Shown here: positions 6,487 through 14,410 of the stretch, piece by piece
Layout of the letters: every line of letters starts with the position of its first letter
Position numbering within the stretch: position 1 is the first letter of the stretch
Notes under the pieces: generated by a model
The model's database searches: none
Told to the model about the DNA's origin: nothing
What the model saw: only the letters and a program-made list of their open reading frames with translations
NCBI GenBank assembly: GCA_029098045.1
Contig: JAQXNO010000011.1
Span: 1 to 41,230 of the forward strand
Origin: Bacillota bacterium
Lineage (GTDB): Bacteria; Bacillota; Clostridia; Oscillospirales; Oscillospiraceae
DNA length: 41,230 nt
Reading direction: 5' to 3'
Translations under genes and position numbers: made by a program

Positions 6487-8013
6487 GTGGACAATTACGA
6501 AAATGAACAGCCCCGGGAACCCGTGCAGGAGGATCCTGCCGCTGCCCAGGAGCAGCCTGAATATCAGCCCAACCCCGATCAGCAGCTCTATCACGGAGCC
6601 GGTATGGGAAGGAAGGAATCGCCCTTTGCCGACTCACCCTATGTGATGAACCGCGAAGCGCCAAAGGCGGAGCCCTATACCGCTCAGAATGCATACGTAC
6701 CGCCTGTTCCGCCCGAGAAACCGCCCCGCAAGCCGAAGAACGGGCACGGAAGCGGGAAGGTCTGGATGCGCGTTCTGTGTGCCGTCCTCGCGCTTGCGGT
6801 GCTGGCAGGCAGCTGCGGCCTGACGGCCTATTTTGTCAATGCGCGGTGGGAAAACGAAACGGGCGCAATGATCGAATCCTTTGAGCAGCGCTTCAATGAC
6901 CTGCAGGCACAGATTACCGGCGCGACAGCCAATCAGAACCAGATTGTCGGATACCCGGAGGTGTCTTATGTGACAGCGCCCGGCGCGATCTATCAGAACA
7001 ACGTGGCGTCCGTGGTGCTGATCACGGCGCGGGTGACATCCAGCATCTATGGACAGACCACCACCGGAACCTCCAGCGGCTCCGGCTTTGTGATCACGGA
7101 AGACGGCTATGTGGTAACCAACCACCACGTGATCGAAAATGCCACCAGTGTGAAGGTTACCCTGTATGACGGCACCGAGTATGACGCAAAGGTGATCGGC
7201 TCTGATTCTACCAACGATGTGGCCGTGCTGAAGATCACGGAAGAAGTCAAACTGAAGGCAGTCACAATTGGCTCCAGCACGGCTCTGAGCGTGGGCGATC
7301 AGGTGGTCGCCATTGGCAATCCGCTGGGCGAACTGACTTCCACCCTGACTGTTGGCTATGTCAGTGCCAAGGAGCGCAACGTGACCACAGAGGGCACCAC
7401 CATCAACATGATTCAGACCGATGCGGCCATCAATTCCGGTAACTCCGGCGGCCCCCTGTTTAACGCACAGGGCGAAGTGGTGGGTATTACCACAGCCAAG
7501 TATTCCGGATCTTCTTCCTCCGGCGCAACCATCGAGGGCATTGGCTTTGCAATTCCCATTGATGATGTGATGCCTCTGGTGGATGATCTGATGAACTATG
7601 GCTATATCAACACCGCCTACCTGGGTGTTATGGTCAGCGTGATGGATGCCGACACAGCATCCCGCTACGGCCTGCCGGTGGGCGCCTATGTGGAGGAAGT
7701 AACCTCAGGCTACAGTGCCCACAGGGCGGGCGTGAAGGCAAAGGACATCATTGTCGCCCTTGGCGATTATGAGGTTGAAAATGTCAGCGATCTGACAAAA
7801 GCCCTGCGCAAGTTCAGAGCAGGTGATACCACCACCATCACGGTCTATCGGGGCGGCCAGGAGCTGGTTCTGCCCATTACGCTGGATGAAAAGCCCCGGG
7901 ATACCGACACGGAAGTGCCCTCTGATTACGGCAGCAGCCAGATGCCTGCGGAAGGCGATTACGACGAATGGTTTGACTACTTTGCCCCCTTCTTTGGCGG
8001 CGGTAAGGGTTAA
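6487..8013 (+). CDS. HtrA/DegP-type membrane serine protease with PDZ domain
   Basis: A 508-residue trypsin-like protease. Residues 1-90 are a Pro/Gln-rich cytoplasmic tail, 93-117 a single membrane helix, and about 170-370 the protease domain with the triad H214 (TNHHVIENA), D244 (STNDVAVLKI) and S320 (INSGNSGGPLFN). The C-terminal third is a PDZ domain (AYLGVMVSVMDADTA onward) ending in an acidic, Asp/Tyr/Phe-rich tail. GTG at 6487 is the likely start, with GAAGGAGG eight bases ahead; the frame is open 43 codons further upstream but without a ribosome site. The active site lies outside the membrane, so the role is protein quality control or envelope stress. It lies just upstream of spo0A, where sporulating Firmicutes usually have spoIVB, another PDZ serine protease. 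Confidence 0.9.
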   Translation: MDNYENEQPREPVQEDPAAAQEQPEYQPNPDQQLYHGAGMGRKESPFADSPYVMNREAPKAEPYTAQNAYVPPVPPEKPPRKPKNGHGSGKVWMRVLCAVLALAVLAGSCGLTAYFVNARWENETGAMIESFEQRFNDLQAQITGATANQNQIVGYPEVSYVTAPGAIYQNNVASVVLITARVTSSIYGQTTTGTSSGSGFVITEDGYVVTNHHVIENATSVKVTLYDGTEYDAKVIGSDSTNDVAVLKITEEVKLKAVTIGSSTALSVGDQVVAIGNPLGELTSTLTVGYVSAKERNVTTEGTTINMIQTDAAINSGNSGGPLFNAQGEVVGITTAKYSGSSSSGATIEGIGFAIPIDDVMPLVDDLMNYGYINTAYLGVMVSVMDADTASRYGLPVGAYVEEVTSGYSAHRAGVKAKDIIVALGDYEVENVSDLTKALRKFRAGDTTTITVYRGGQELVLPITLDEKPRDTDTEVPSDYGSSQMPAEGDYDEWFDYFAPFFGGGKG

Positions 8014-8037
8014 ACGGGAACATCCAATGAAATCTAT

Positions 8038-8069
8038 CCCCCCCAATACCGGGCTTCCGGTATGGGGGG
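8038..8069 (+). terminator. Terminator of the HtrA gene
   Basis: A long stem (CCCCCC, AATACCGG and complement) with a 4-base loop, followed by ATTTTTA. It starts 25 bp past the stop. Confidence 0.85.
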
Positions 8070-8079
8070 ATTTTTACGA

Positions 8080-8095
8080 TGTCGAAAAAGTCGAA
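8080..8095 (+). promoter_or_regulatory. Tandem 0A boxes upstream of spo0A
   Basis: TGTCGAA (8080-8086) is the Spo0A-binding core, followed by AGTCGAA (8089-8095) one DNA turn on. They lie about 20 bp upstream of a putative -35 (TTGCAA, 8116) that has a 17-bp spacer to TATTTT (8139). A 15-bp palindrome GTTGCAAATTGCAAC (8115-8129) overlaps that -35. The layout suggests autoregulation plus a second repressor site. Confidence 0.55.
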
Positions 8096-8175
8096 AACAA
8101 TATGTAGATAAAATGTTGCAAATTGCAACAAGATATGGTATTTTATTGGTGAAATCACATACGGGGTGATGAACG

Positions 8176-8928
8176 ATGGAGAAGAGGAAACTGCTCATCG
8201 CGGATGCGTCGGAGGAATTTTGTGATGCGCTGGAGGAATGCCTGAAAGACGGATATTGCGTCCAGGTGTGCCGGGAAGGAAATGAGGCGCTGCGGATGCT
8301 GGAGGCGTTCCGGCCGGACGTGGTGATCCTGGATTTGCTGCTTCCCGGTATGGATGGAGTGACCCTGCTGCAGCGTGCTGCGGAGCGGGGCCTGCAGGCA
8401 CCGGTGCTGGCGACTACACGGTTTTTGAGTGACTTTATGCTCCATGCCATGGAGCGGCTGGGCATTGGCTATGTGATGGTCAAACCCTGTGAGGTTTCCG
8501 CGGTTGCCGCAAGACTTCAGGAGCTGCTGCAAATGCAGACATGGGATGCGGCGCAGCGGGACGTCAGCGCATCGGTGGATACCGCACTGCGGCAGTTGGG
8601 TGTGCAGACCCATCCACGGGGCTATGCCTGCCTGCGTCATGCGCTGATGGAGGCAATCCGGGAACCTGGCCAGCAGGTGACCAAAACACTCTACCCCACT
8701 GTGGGAAAGCTCTGCGGCGGCAATGCAAAGCAGGTTGAACGGGCCATCCGCCTTCTGATCAGGCAGGCATGGCTGTATCGGGACCCGGAGGTCTGGAACG
8801 CACACTTTTCCATGAATCCGGAACAGATACAAAAGTGTCCATCCAACAAACTGTTTATCTGCACCATCGCCAGAAATATTATGGAGAAGCATATGGACAC
8901 CGGCGCGCAATTTCGAAAGGTTGTGTGA
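8176..8928 (+). CDS. spo0A: Sporulation master regulator Spo0A
   Basis: A 250-residue response regulator. The receiver domain (1-120) has phospho-acceptor D53 (VVILDLLLPGMDG), T80 and K103 (VMVKP). The Spo0A C-terminal DNA-binding domain (about 140-245) shows LGVQTHPRGYACLRHAL, TKTLYPTVGKLCGG and the recognition region AKQVERAIRLLIRQAW, very close to the B. subtilis protein; the end, CPSNKLFICTIARNI, also matches. The Mg-binding acidic pair is reduced: IADAS has D10 but Ala where a second Asp is usual. Length is slightly below the usual 265. The ATG follows GGGGTGAT. It is controlled by possible 0A boxes upstream. Confidence 0.92.
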   Translation: MEKRKLLIADASEEFCDALEECLKDGYCVQVCREGNEALRMLEAFRPDVVILDLLLPGMDGVTLLQRAAERGLQAPVLATTRFLSDFMLHAMERLGIGYVMVKPCEVSAVAARLQELLQMQTWDAAQRDVSASVDTALRQLGVQTHPRGYACLRHALMEAIREPGQQVTKTLYPTVGKLCGGNAKQVERAIRLLIRQAWLYRDPEVWNAHFSMNPEQIQKCPSNKLFICTIARNIMEKHMDTGAQFRKVV

Positions 8929-8963
8929 TTTTACAGTAGTATTTTCTCCAAAAATAGGCATAC

Positions 8964-9056
8964 TAGGGAAGCTTTGATGAAACCGGAAAGAGCTGGCGGC
9001 AAAGAATCTGCCATTTCAGCCGAAGACGGTTTGCTCAGAGCTTCCCTATCTTTTTT
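8964..9056 (+). ncRNA. Structured RNA with terminator, between spo0A and the LCP gene
   Basis: A 10-bp outer stem (TAGGGAAGCT with its complement at 9039-9048) encloses a second helix AAACCG/CGGTTT, a purine-rich internal loop (GAAAGA opposite CGAAGA), then GCTG/CAGC and GGCA/TGCC capped by a 7-base loop. TTTTTT follows at 9051-9056. The U run ends six bases before the GGGAGG ribosome site of the LCP gene. It can be the spo0A terminator, or an attenuator/riboswitch-like leader of the LCP gene (a CATACT -10 candidate lies at 8958). It matched no riboswitch consensus I know. Confidence 0.6.
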
Positions 9057-9073
9057 CGCCGGGAGGAAATGCG

Positions 9074-10033
9074 ATGAATGGAAGATATTCCAGAGCCGGA
9101 GCAATATGGCGGGTGATGATTGCGGAGCTGGCCGTGGTTCTGGTCATGCTGCTGGCGGTGAATATCGTGGAGGCTGTAAATGCCAAACAGGAGTTCACGC
9201 AGCAGGCCGCGCAGCCGGTCGAAGCCACTGTGCAAATCGAGGGGGCGGAAGCATCTATTGATGCAGGCCCCCAGACGGAGCCCAGGCAGGAGATCCTGAA
9301 CATCCTGCTCATCGGGCAGGATACGGAGGCAAAAAGCGGCGCAAGAGCGGATGCCATCATTCTTTGCACCCTGAACAGGGAAAAGAGAACCGTGACACTG
9401 ACATCATTTTTGCGTGATCTGTATGTGACCATACCCGGCCATGGAAAAAACCGCCTCAATGCGGCACACAGCTTTGGCGGCATCGAGCTGCTGGATGATA
9501 CTCTGTACGAGAATTTTGGCGTGGAAGTCCATGGCAATGTGCGGGTGGACTTTCGCCACTTTGAAAAGATCATCAATCTACTGGGCGGAGTTACGGTAGA
9601 ACTGACCCGGGCGGAAGCCCGGTTTATCCGCAGGCATGTTCCCGAAAGCAGGGTGACGGAGGGCATACAGCATCTGCGCGGTGCAGAGGCGTTGGCATAC
9701 GCGCGGAATCGAAATGATGTGGACGGGGATTTCAGCCGGACAAATCGGCAGCGCAACCTGCTGCAGGCGCTGGTCAATCAGTGCAAAAGCCTGAGAATGC
9801 GCCAGATACTTCCCTTGCTCCGGGATATTCTGCCACTGGTCACCACGGATATGTCCAAAACACAGCTGCTCCGCTATGCGGCAGCCATGCTCCCCGTGCT
9901 TGCAAAGCCGCAGATCAAAATGCTGACCATTCCGGTTGCAGGCGGATTTCGCTATGAGAGAATTTCCGGGATGTCCGTACTGGTGCCGGATCTGGAAAAG
10001 AACAGACAGGCTTTGATGGATGCACTGAGTTAA
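9074..10033 (+). CDS. LytR-CpsA-Psr (LCP) family cell-wall ligase
   Basis: A 319-residue protein with a short cytoplasmic N-terminus, a membrane helix at about 13-34 and an extracellular LCP domain. Family segments are ILNILLIGQD, RADAIILCTLN, LTSFLRDLYVTIPGHGKNRL (arginines and acidic residues that bind the pyrophosphate of lipid-linked polymers), HFEKIINLLGGVTV, EALAYARNR and SRTNRQRNLLQAL. Members transfer teichoic acid, capsule or other glycopolymers from undecaprenyl pyrophosphate to peptidoglycan. The start has GGGAGGAAATGCG ahead. It is a single-gene unit between the RNA element at 8964-9056 and the hairpin at 10040. Which polymer it handles cannot be told from this window. Confidence 0.92.
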   Translation: MNGRYSRAGAIWRVMIAELAVVLVMLLAVNIVEAVNAKQEFTQQAAQPVEATVQIEGAEASIDAGPQTEPRQEILNILLIGQDTEAKSGARADAIILCTLNREKRTVTLTSFLRDLYVTIPGHGKNRLNAAHSFGGIELLDDTLYENFGVEVHGNVRVDFRHFEKIINLLGGVTVELTRAEARFIRRHVPESRVTEGIQHLRGAEALAYARNRNDVDGDFSRTNRQRNLLQALVNQCKSLRMRQILPLLRDILPLVTTDMSKTQLLRYAAAMLPVLAKPQIKMLTIPVAGGFRYERISGMSVLVPDLEKNRQALMDALS

Positions 10034-10039
10034 ACAAAC

Positions 10040-10072
10040 AGCCGGTATCTGTGATTGTACAGATACCGGCTG
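10040..10072. terminator. Shared bidirectional terminator
   Basis: A perfect stem CAGCCGGTATCTGT with its complement and a short loop, between two convergent genes (stops at 10033 and 10077). Minus-strand side: TTTGTTTAA. Confidence 0.8.
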
Positions 10073-10076
10073 CGGG

Positions 10077-11969
10077 TTATGCCTGACCAGGCTGCTCTTT
10101 CAGGTATTGCTCCCAGAGAAAGGACTGACCGGCTTCCGGGGAACCGAAGGCCTGCCGGATACCCGTGCAGAGGGTGCGCAGCTTGCGCTGCATGGCTTCT
10201 GTCTGAAAGATATCCTCATTTCCGGGCATCATGGCAAATTCCATGATGCGCGCCCGGTCTTCCTTTGGATAACTCATGGAATAGGTATCAACAAATGCCC
10301 GCTGGCTGCCCGCGGTCCATTGTTCGTCCTTCCGGGTCAGATTGGTCACATAGTCATTGTCATACTGAAAACCATCGGGGTTCAGGGCGTTCCAATCGTC
10401 ATAGGCCTTGCAGACCGTCATGACACGGGTTTCGATGATGTGGAACATCTCGTGACAGGCATTCTGAACCAGCCCGTCCCGCGCGGAAGGGAGGCATATG
10501 TAGGCGTTTGCGCCATCGTCCCAGTACTGAAGCCCCGCAGCCTCGTCCACCGACCCGGACGCGGGGGCTTTGCCGAAAATGCTGCGCACCAGACAAATCT
10601 GGATGCGGCCGCAGCCGGTCCTTTCGGCGGCGCGTAGAAAGAAGCCTTCCGGATAGAGGGAGAGAAACCGTTCCAGCTCCACAAGGTTTTGCCGGATCAC
10701 AGGAACCTGATATTCCGGAACCAGACGATAGTCCCAGGGCTCAAAGGCAGTGGCATCGGTCCAGAGCAGAATCTGCACCCCGTATGTTTCACAGAGCCGA
10801 TCCGCTGTGGCACGGCAGGCGGCGAGCCCCTGATAATCGGGCTTTTCGGCTGTGTAGCGGGCAGACAGGCAGGAGACGCTGTCCGGGATGGGCGCGGCAG
10901 TCAGATCCCAGCGGTACAGTGCATCACATTCGCAGGCCGCGTCGAAGGCCAGAAACCAAAGGGCATTCCCTGTTTCATCCGCCCGAAAGCTGTAGGGAAG
11001 GCTGCAATCAGGCAGGGTAAGACGGTTGGTGCGCCTGCCGCTGAGCAAATCATAGTAGTCCAGCTGCACCGCCGTACATTGCGTATCCAAAGAGGCAAGG
11101 ACGGTGCCGCCAATCTCCAAAACCGGATGCACATCAGAACCATATGTATGAGGGGTCAGCAGGGTGGGACCCTGTTCGGAATCGCCTGTCAGAAGCTCCG
11201 TATAGACGCCGTCCCGGACAATGGCAAAGTAGGAAGCATCTTTTGTCCAGAGCCTGACATCCCCCATGGTTTCCCGGAGCAGCTGCCCGGTCTGCGTGCT
11301 GATGTAAAGCTCCCGCCCATTGCCGTCAGCATCCAGCACGGAGCAGGCAAGCACCGAATCACCGCAGTGCAGTTTGGTGGCAGTCTGGACGGGATAAGCC
11401 ATCTCTTTCACAAGCCGGTCAAGGCCGCTGCTTAATTCCAGACAGCGAAGCGCGTCGGATGTACAGTAATAGAGCGCCTCCAGATCTTCGCTGAGGGCAG
11501 GCGTGCCGCAGAGACCTTCCGGCAGCTCCAGACGGCGCAGCTCTTCCAGCTGCGCGTCCAGAAAGACGAGACAACGGCGCGCATCATCATAATAAGTCAT
11601 TCCGTTTTCGCTGATGCGAACGGCAGCATCGTCGGGGGAAATACGGCAGCTCAGGTTTGCGGATGCCGATGGATAGAGACACGCGCCGCTGTACTTTGTC
11701 AGCGTGGTTGCATCCGTCCCGGAGAACAGCACAATACTGTCACCCATGGTGGCAATGGCACGGCTGTCGGTGCGCTGCAGCGGATAGACACGGACGGCGC
11801 CGTCTGTGACCGCTTCCAGTGCACTGTCCGGTGCATAGAGCCCCGGAGGCTGTACGGTGGGGGTGGGGACGGTGACGGGAGGGTCTGCGGGTGCGGCGAC
11901 CGATGCCGTCCGCGGCGTACAGCCGCACAGTGCCAACAGCAGCAATACCAGCGGGAGGATGCGTTTCAT
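10077..11969 (-). CDS. Lipoprotein with propeller-like region and HExxH metallopeptidase domain
   Basis: A 630-residue secreted lipoprotein: the lipobox LCGC puts the lipid Cys at about residue 17, followed by a Pro/Thr-rich linker to about 45. Residues 50-370 show repeated strand-turn units of beta-propeller character (for example LDAQLEELRRLELPEGL, STQTGQLLRETMGDV, YDLLSGRRTNRLTLPD), as in WD40/PQQ-like repeats. The C-terminal 250 residues carry HEMFH at 506-510, a zincin motif; the third ligand may be E570 in YPKEDRARIME. The domain resembles bacterial putative zinc metallopeptidases. It is last in a leftward operon of small housekeeping genes, with AAGGAG nine bases before the ATG. It probably cleaves an extracellular protein or peptide; the substrate is unknown. 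Confidence 0.75.
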   Translation of the reverse strand: MKRILPLVLLLLALCGCTPRTASVAAPADPPVTVPTPTVQPPGLYAPDSALEAVTDGAVRVYPLQRTDSRAIATMGDSIVLFSGTDATTLTKYSGACLYPSASANLSCRISPDDAAVRISENGMTYYDDARRCLVFLDAQLEELRRLELPEGLCGTPALSEDLEALYYCTSDALRCLELSSGLDRLVKEMAYPVQTATKLHCGDSVLACSVLDADGNGRELYISTQTGQLLRETMGDVRLWTKDASYFAIVRDGVYTELLTGDSEQGPTLLTPHTYGSDVHPVLEIGGTVLASLDTQCTAVQLDYYDLLSGRRTNRLTLPDCSLPYSFRADETGNALWFLAFDAACECDALYRWDLTAAPIPDSVSCLSARYTAEKPDYQGLAACRATADRLCETYGVQILLWTDATAFEPWDYRLVPEYQVPVIRQNLVELERFLSLYPEGFFLRAAERTGCGRIQICLVRSIFGKAPASGSVDEAAGLQYWDDGANAYICLPSARDGLVQNACHEMFHIIETRVMTVCKAYDDWNALNPDGFQYDNDYVTNLTRKDEQWTAGSQRAFVDTYSMSYPKEDRARIMEFAMMPGNEDIFQTEAMQRKLRTLCTGIRQAFGSPEAGQSFLWEQYLKEQPGQA

Positions 11970-11971
11970 GA

Positions 11972-12148
11972 TTACTGTCTCCTTGCTAACGTATAGTCAT
12001 CTCCCTGACGGTAGTAAGGACAGCGGGATTTGGGTGTTGCAAAGAATCGGTAGACCTCATCTTCATCCAGATCCATCATGCAGAAGTATTCGTCATACTC
12101 TTCGTCGTAGTCATAGTACCAGCAGGTTTCGCATTCGCTGGCATTCAT
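11972..12148 (-). CDS. Small acidic cysteine protein (DUF6472-like)
   Basis: A 58-residue protein: CETCWYYDYDEEYDEYFC then MYRF-like VYRFF and CPYYRQGDDY. Four cysteines (C-x2-C, C, C) and a Tyr/Asp/Glu-rich core fit small proteins seen in Clostridia, probably the DUF6472 family. Its ATG overlaps the stop of the phosphodiesterase gene by four bases (ATGA), and GGAGG lies seven bases upstream. The function is unknown; the cysteines suggest a metal site. Confidence 0.75.
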   Translation of the reverse strand: MNASECETCWYYDYDEEYDEYFCMMDLDEDEVYRFFATPKSRCPYYRQGDDYTLARRQ

Positions 12149-12666
12149 AGGCTTTCCTCCAGAATACAGAACCGAAACGTGCCATTTTCGAAGATCAGAC
12201 AGCTGTGGCTGCCATCCTTGGGAATGGACACGCTGCCGGGATTCAGGCAGCGGATGCCTGCGCGGGTTTCGTCCAGCTTCACATGGGTGTGACCGCTGAG
12301 GAAAACCGTACCCGGCTGCAAGGGCGGCAGCTGATCGGGACTGTGCAGATGACCGTGGGTCAGATAGAGGGTCAGCCCCTCCGTCTCCACCATGGCGTAG
12401 TCTGCCATGCAGGGAAAGGGCAGCACCATCTGATCTACTTCCGCTTCGCAGTTTCCGCGAACGGCCAGAATCCGATCCTTCCATGCGCTCAGCATGGGGA
12501 TCACATCCTTGGGCGCGTAACCCTTTGGCAGGTCGTTGCGGGGGCCGTGGTAAAGCAGATCGCCCAGCAGAATGATTCTGTCCGGCTGCTCGGTTTCAAT
12601 TGTATTCATAAGTTGTCTGCACCAGTAGGCAGAGCCGTGAATGTCAGATGCGATGAGTAATTTCAT
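12145..12666 (-). CDS. yfcE: YfcE/MJ0936-type metallophosphodiesterase
   Basis: A 173-residue calcineurin-like phosphoesterase with every metal motif present: SDIHG (9-12), GDLLYHGPRN, GNCE, LTHGH and GHTH, in the usual order for the YfcE branch. These enzymes hydrolyse phosphodiesters in vitro with Mn; the cellular substrate is not settled. The final ALEESL tail is short, so the protein is complete. It overlaps the DUF1643 gene upstream and the small Cys protein downstream by four bases each, which means tight translational coupling. Confidence 0.93.
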   Translation of the reverse strand: MKLLIASDIHGSAYWCRQLMNTIETEQPDRIILLGDLLYHGPRNDLPKGYAPKDVIPMLSAWKDRILAVRGNCEAEVDQMVLPFPCMADYAMVETEGLTLYLTHGHLHSPDQLPPLQPGTVFLSGHTHVKLDETRAGIRCLNPGSVSIPKDGSHSCLIFENGTFRFCILEESL

Positions 12667-13289
12667 AATATCTCCTGAAGCCTGTCTAAGTACGTCGAAA
12701 CGTCGAAGGGTTTGATTTTTTCATCTTTTCTCAGGTAAAGGGGGTGATGGGGATGCCCCTTTTTGGTTATGGCGCCGGCGCAGTACCAGGCTGCGCCGTA
12801 TTCCGCCCCCACGGCAAGCATATCCCGCACACAGGCAGACAGATACGCGCGCTTCTCAATGATGGCACCCCAGGCTGCCCAGACCGCGGGATGATCGGAA
12901 ATGGACAGCACGTAGCGGAACGCTTCTAGGTTTTCTCTGTGAAGCGCCATGTTGCAGGTGCGTTCCATGGCATCGGGATTGGTTGCCCGCTGGGCATAGA
13001 CATTGAACATGATGAAGGAATCAAAGCCATTGCCCAGCGCGATGCGCTCCACGGACTTGAGGGTGTTGTCCAGATTGTCCGGCTGCGCGGTGGAGGGATT
13101 GATGCCGATGCAGATCAGGGGATTTTTGCCCCGGGTACCCAGAATGTAACGGTATTCGGAGTAAAAAGGAGGGGCATAGAGCCACTTTTCAATGTCATAG
13201 TCGGGATTGGGTCTGTCCGCAGCGGCGCGTGCCTGCTCGAAGGTCACAAGCTCCAGCTGCGCCGTATTACCCTTGGGAATATGTGCCAT
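12663..13289 (-). CDS. DUF1643 family protein
   Basis: A 208-residue protein. The central part LICIGINPSTAQPDNLDNTLKSVERIA with FIMFNVYAQRATNPD and the end HPLYLRKDEKIKPFDV are typical of DUF1643, whose members are sometimes linked to nucleic-acid or restriction functions but are uncharacterised. I chose ATG at 13289 over the longer frame because GGGAGG lies eight bases before it. That start overlaps the stop of the upstream membrane-protein gene by one base. There are no membrane segments. Confidence 0.85.
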   Translation of the reverse strand: MAHIPKGNTAQLELVTFEQARAAADRPNPDYDIEKWLYAPPFYSEYRYILGTRGKNPLICIGINPSTAQPDNLDNTLKSVERIALGNGFDSFIMFNVYAQRATNPDAMERTCNMALHRENLEAFRYVLSISDHPAVWAAWGAIIEKRAYLSACVRDMLAVGAEYGAAWYCAGAITKKGHPHHPLYLRKDEKIKPFDVSTYLDRLQEIL

Positions 13290-13864
13290 TATGTATCCTC
13301 CCCGGTGGGAAACCACAGATGATTTTCCGGATCATGGAACGGACAGCCTGCGGGATCAATACCCTTCTGACGGCACCAGCCGTGGAAGGCGGTATCCAAA
13401 AAGGGATACACGCCGTTCATGGTGCTCTGGAGGCTGACGGTATTCCCATCTTCCAGATGCAGCTCCACCACAAGACTGCCGCCGGTAATCACATACAGCT
13501 TTTGACAGCGGATGTCCTCGTACCGATAGGTCAGATCCTTTTTGCCAAAACGGGTGAAGAGGAAGGTGTCCCGGTCATAAAAAACACCGAAGCTCAAATG
13601 ATAAACACACAGACCGATGCCCAGCACCAGCACCACGATCCCGCCATACAGCAGCGCGCCCCTTTCGGCAGCGCCGGAAAGAAGCGAGCAGATCCCCAAA
13701 AAGGTCAGAACAACACCGGCGATGCTGTACATCTTATTCAGCCGCACGGAAAGACCGCTGCGGTGCTGGCGCTTGCCGCGGAAAAGCTTTTGAAAGCCCT
13801 TGTCCAGCAGATAGCAAAGGCCGAAGGTGGCGGCAGCCAACACGAGAATGAGCGCAATATACAT
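13289..13864 (-). CDS. Membrane protein with PH-like cytoplasmic domain, unknown
   Basis: A 191-residue protein with a membrane helix at 3-20, a basic loop (RGKRQHRSG), two more helices at about 47-65 and 72-92, then a soluble beta-rich domain (FYDRDTFLFTRFGKKDLTYRYEDIRCQKLYV) of bacterial PH-like character. No catalytic motif was seen. It lies between 5-formyl-THF cyclo-ligase (12-bp gap) and DUF1643 (1-bp overlap) in the same operon. No named family is recognised with confidence. Confidence 0.7.
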   Translation of the reverse strand: MYIALILVLAAATFGLCYLLDKGFQKLFRGKRQHRSGLSVRLNKMYSIAGVVLTFLGICSLLSGAAERGALLYGGIVVLVLGIGLCVYHLSFGVFYDRDTFLFTRFGKKDLTYRYEDIRCQKLYVITGGSLVVELHLEDGNTVSLQSTMNGVYPFLDTAFHGWCRQKGIDPAGCPFHDPENHLWFPTGEDT

Positions 13865-13876
13865 AGAATCTCCTCA

Positions 13877-14410
13877 TTATGCCCACAGAACGCAGTCTAC
13901 GGGAATGTCAAAACTGTCTGTTTCCAGATGGGGGAGCAGCTGGAAATCGTAGCACAGGGCAAGGGTCGGATGCTCCGGCTGGGCAGCCAGAAATCTGTCA
14001 TAGAAGCCGCCGCCGTAACCGATGCGATGCCCCTGGGGGTCAAAAGCAAGACCCGGCATCAGCACCAGTGCATGGGGATCATCCGCAACGGGGCCGTTTG
14101 CAATCGGCTCCGGAATTCCGGCATACCCTTTCTCTACGGCATTCAGATCATCCAGATAGATGAAAATCATTTCCTCTCCCACAACCTTGGGAACGGCCAC
14201 ACGCTTTCCGTCCCTCAGGGCACGTTCCAGCATGGGAACAGTTCGAACCTCCTGATTGTAGGGAAGATAGCCATAAATGGTTTTCGCCTGCCGGTAGAGG
14301 GAGGAGGCGGCAAACAGCTGCCCCAGCCGCTCGCTCTTTTGCGCGATCTCCGCTTCACTCATGGCACGCTTTTGCGCCCGGATGCGGCTGCGCAGCTCTT
14401 TCTTATCCAT
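13877..14410 (-). CDS. 5-formyltetrahydrofolate cyclo-ligase
   Basis: Converts 5-formyl-THF to 5,10-methenyl-THF with ATP. The 177-residue protein starts MDKKELRSRIRAQKR, a typical start, and has the folate/ATP motifs (YLPYNQEVRT, MPGLAFDPQGHRIGYGGGFYDRFL) at full length. ATG at 14410 is preferred; an in-frame ATG four codons earlier has its purine run directly against the codon, though the difference is small. It overlaps the end of the XRE-membrane gene by 8 bp, so both belong to the leftward operon. Confidence 0.93.
   Translation of the reverse strand: MDKKELRSRIRAQKRAMSEAEIAQKSERLGQLFAASSLYRQAKTIYGYLPYNQEVRTVPMLERALRDGKRVAVPKVVGEEMIFIYLDDLNAVEKGYAGIPEPIANGPVADDPHALVLMPGLAFDPQGHRIGYGGGFYDRFLAAQPEHPTLALCYDFQLLPHLETDSFDIPVDCVLWA

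Noticed and set aside
8964-9056. c-di-GMP or c-di-AMP riboswitch
   Set aside because: AAACC and GGAAAG recall parts of the GEMM motif, but the three-way junction and conserved GCAAAGC/CCUA parts are not in place.
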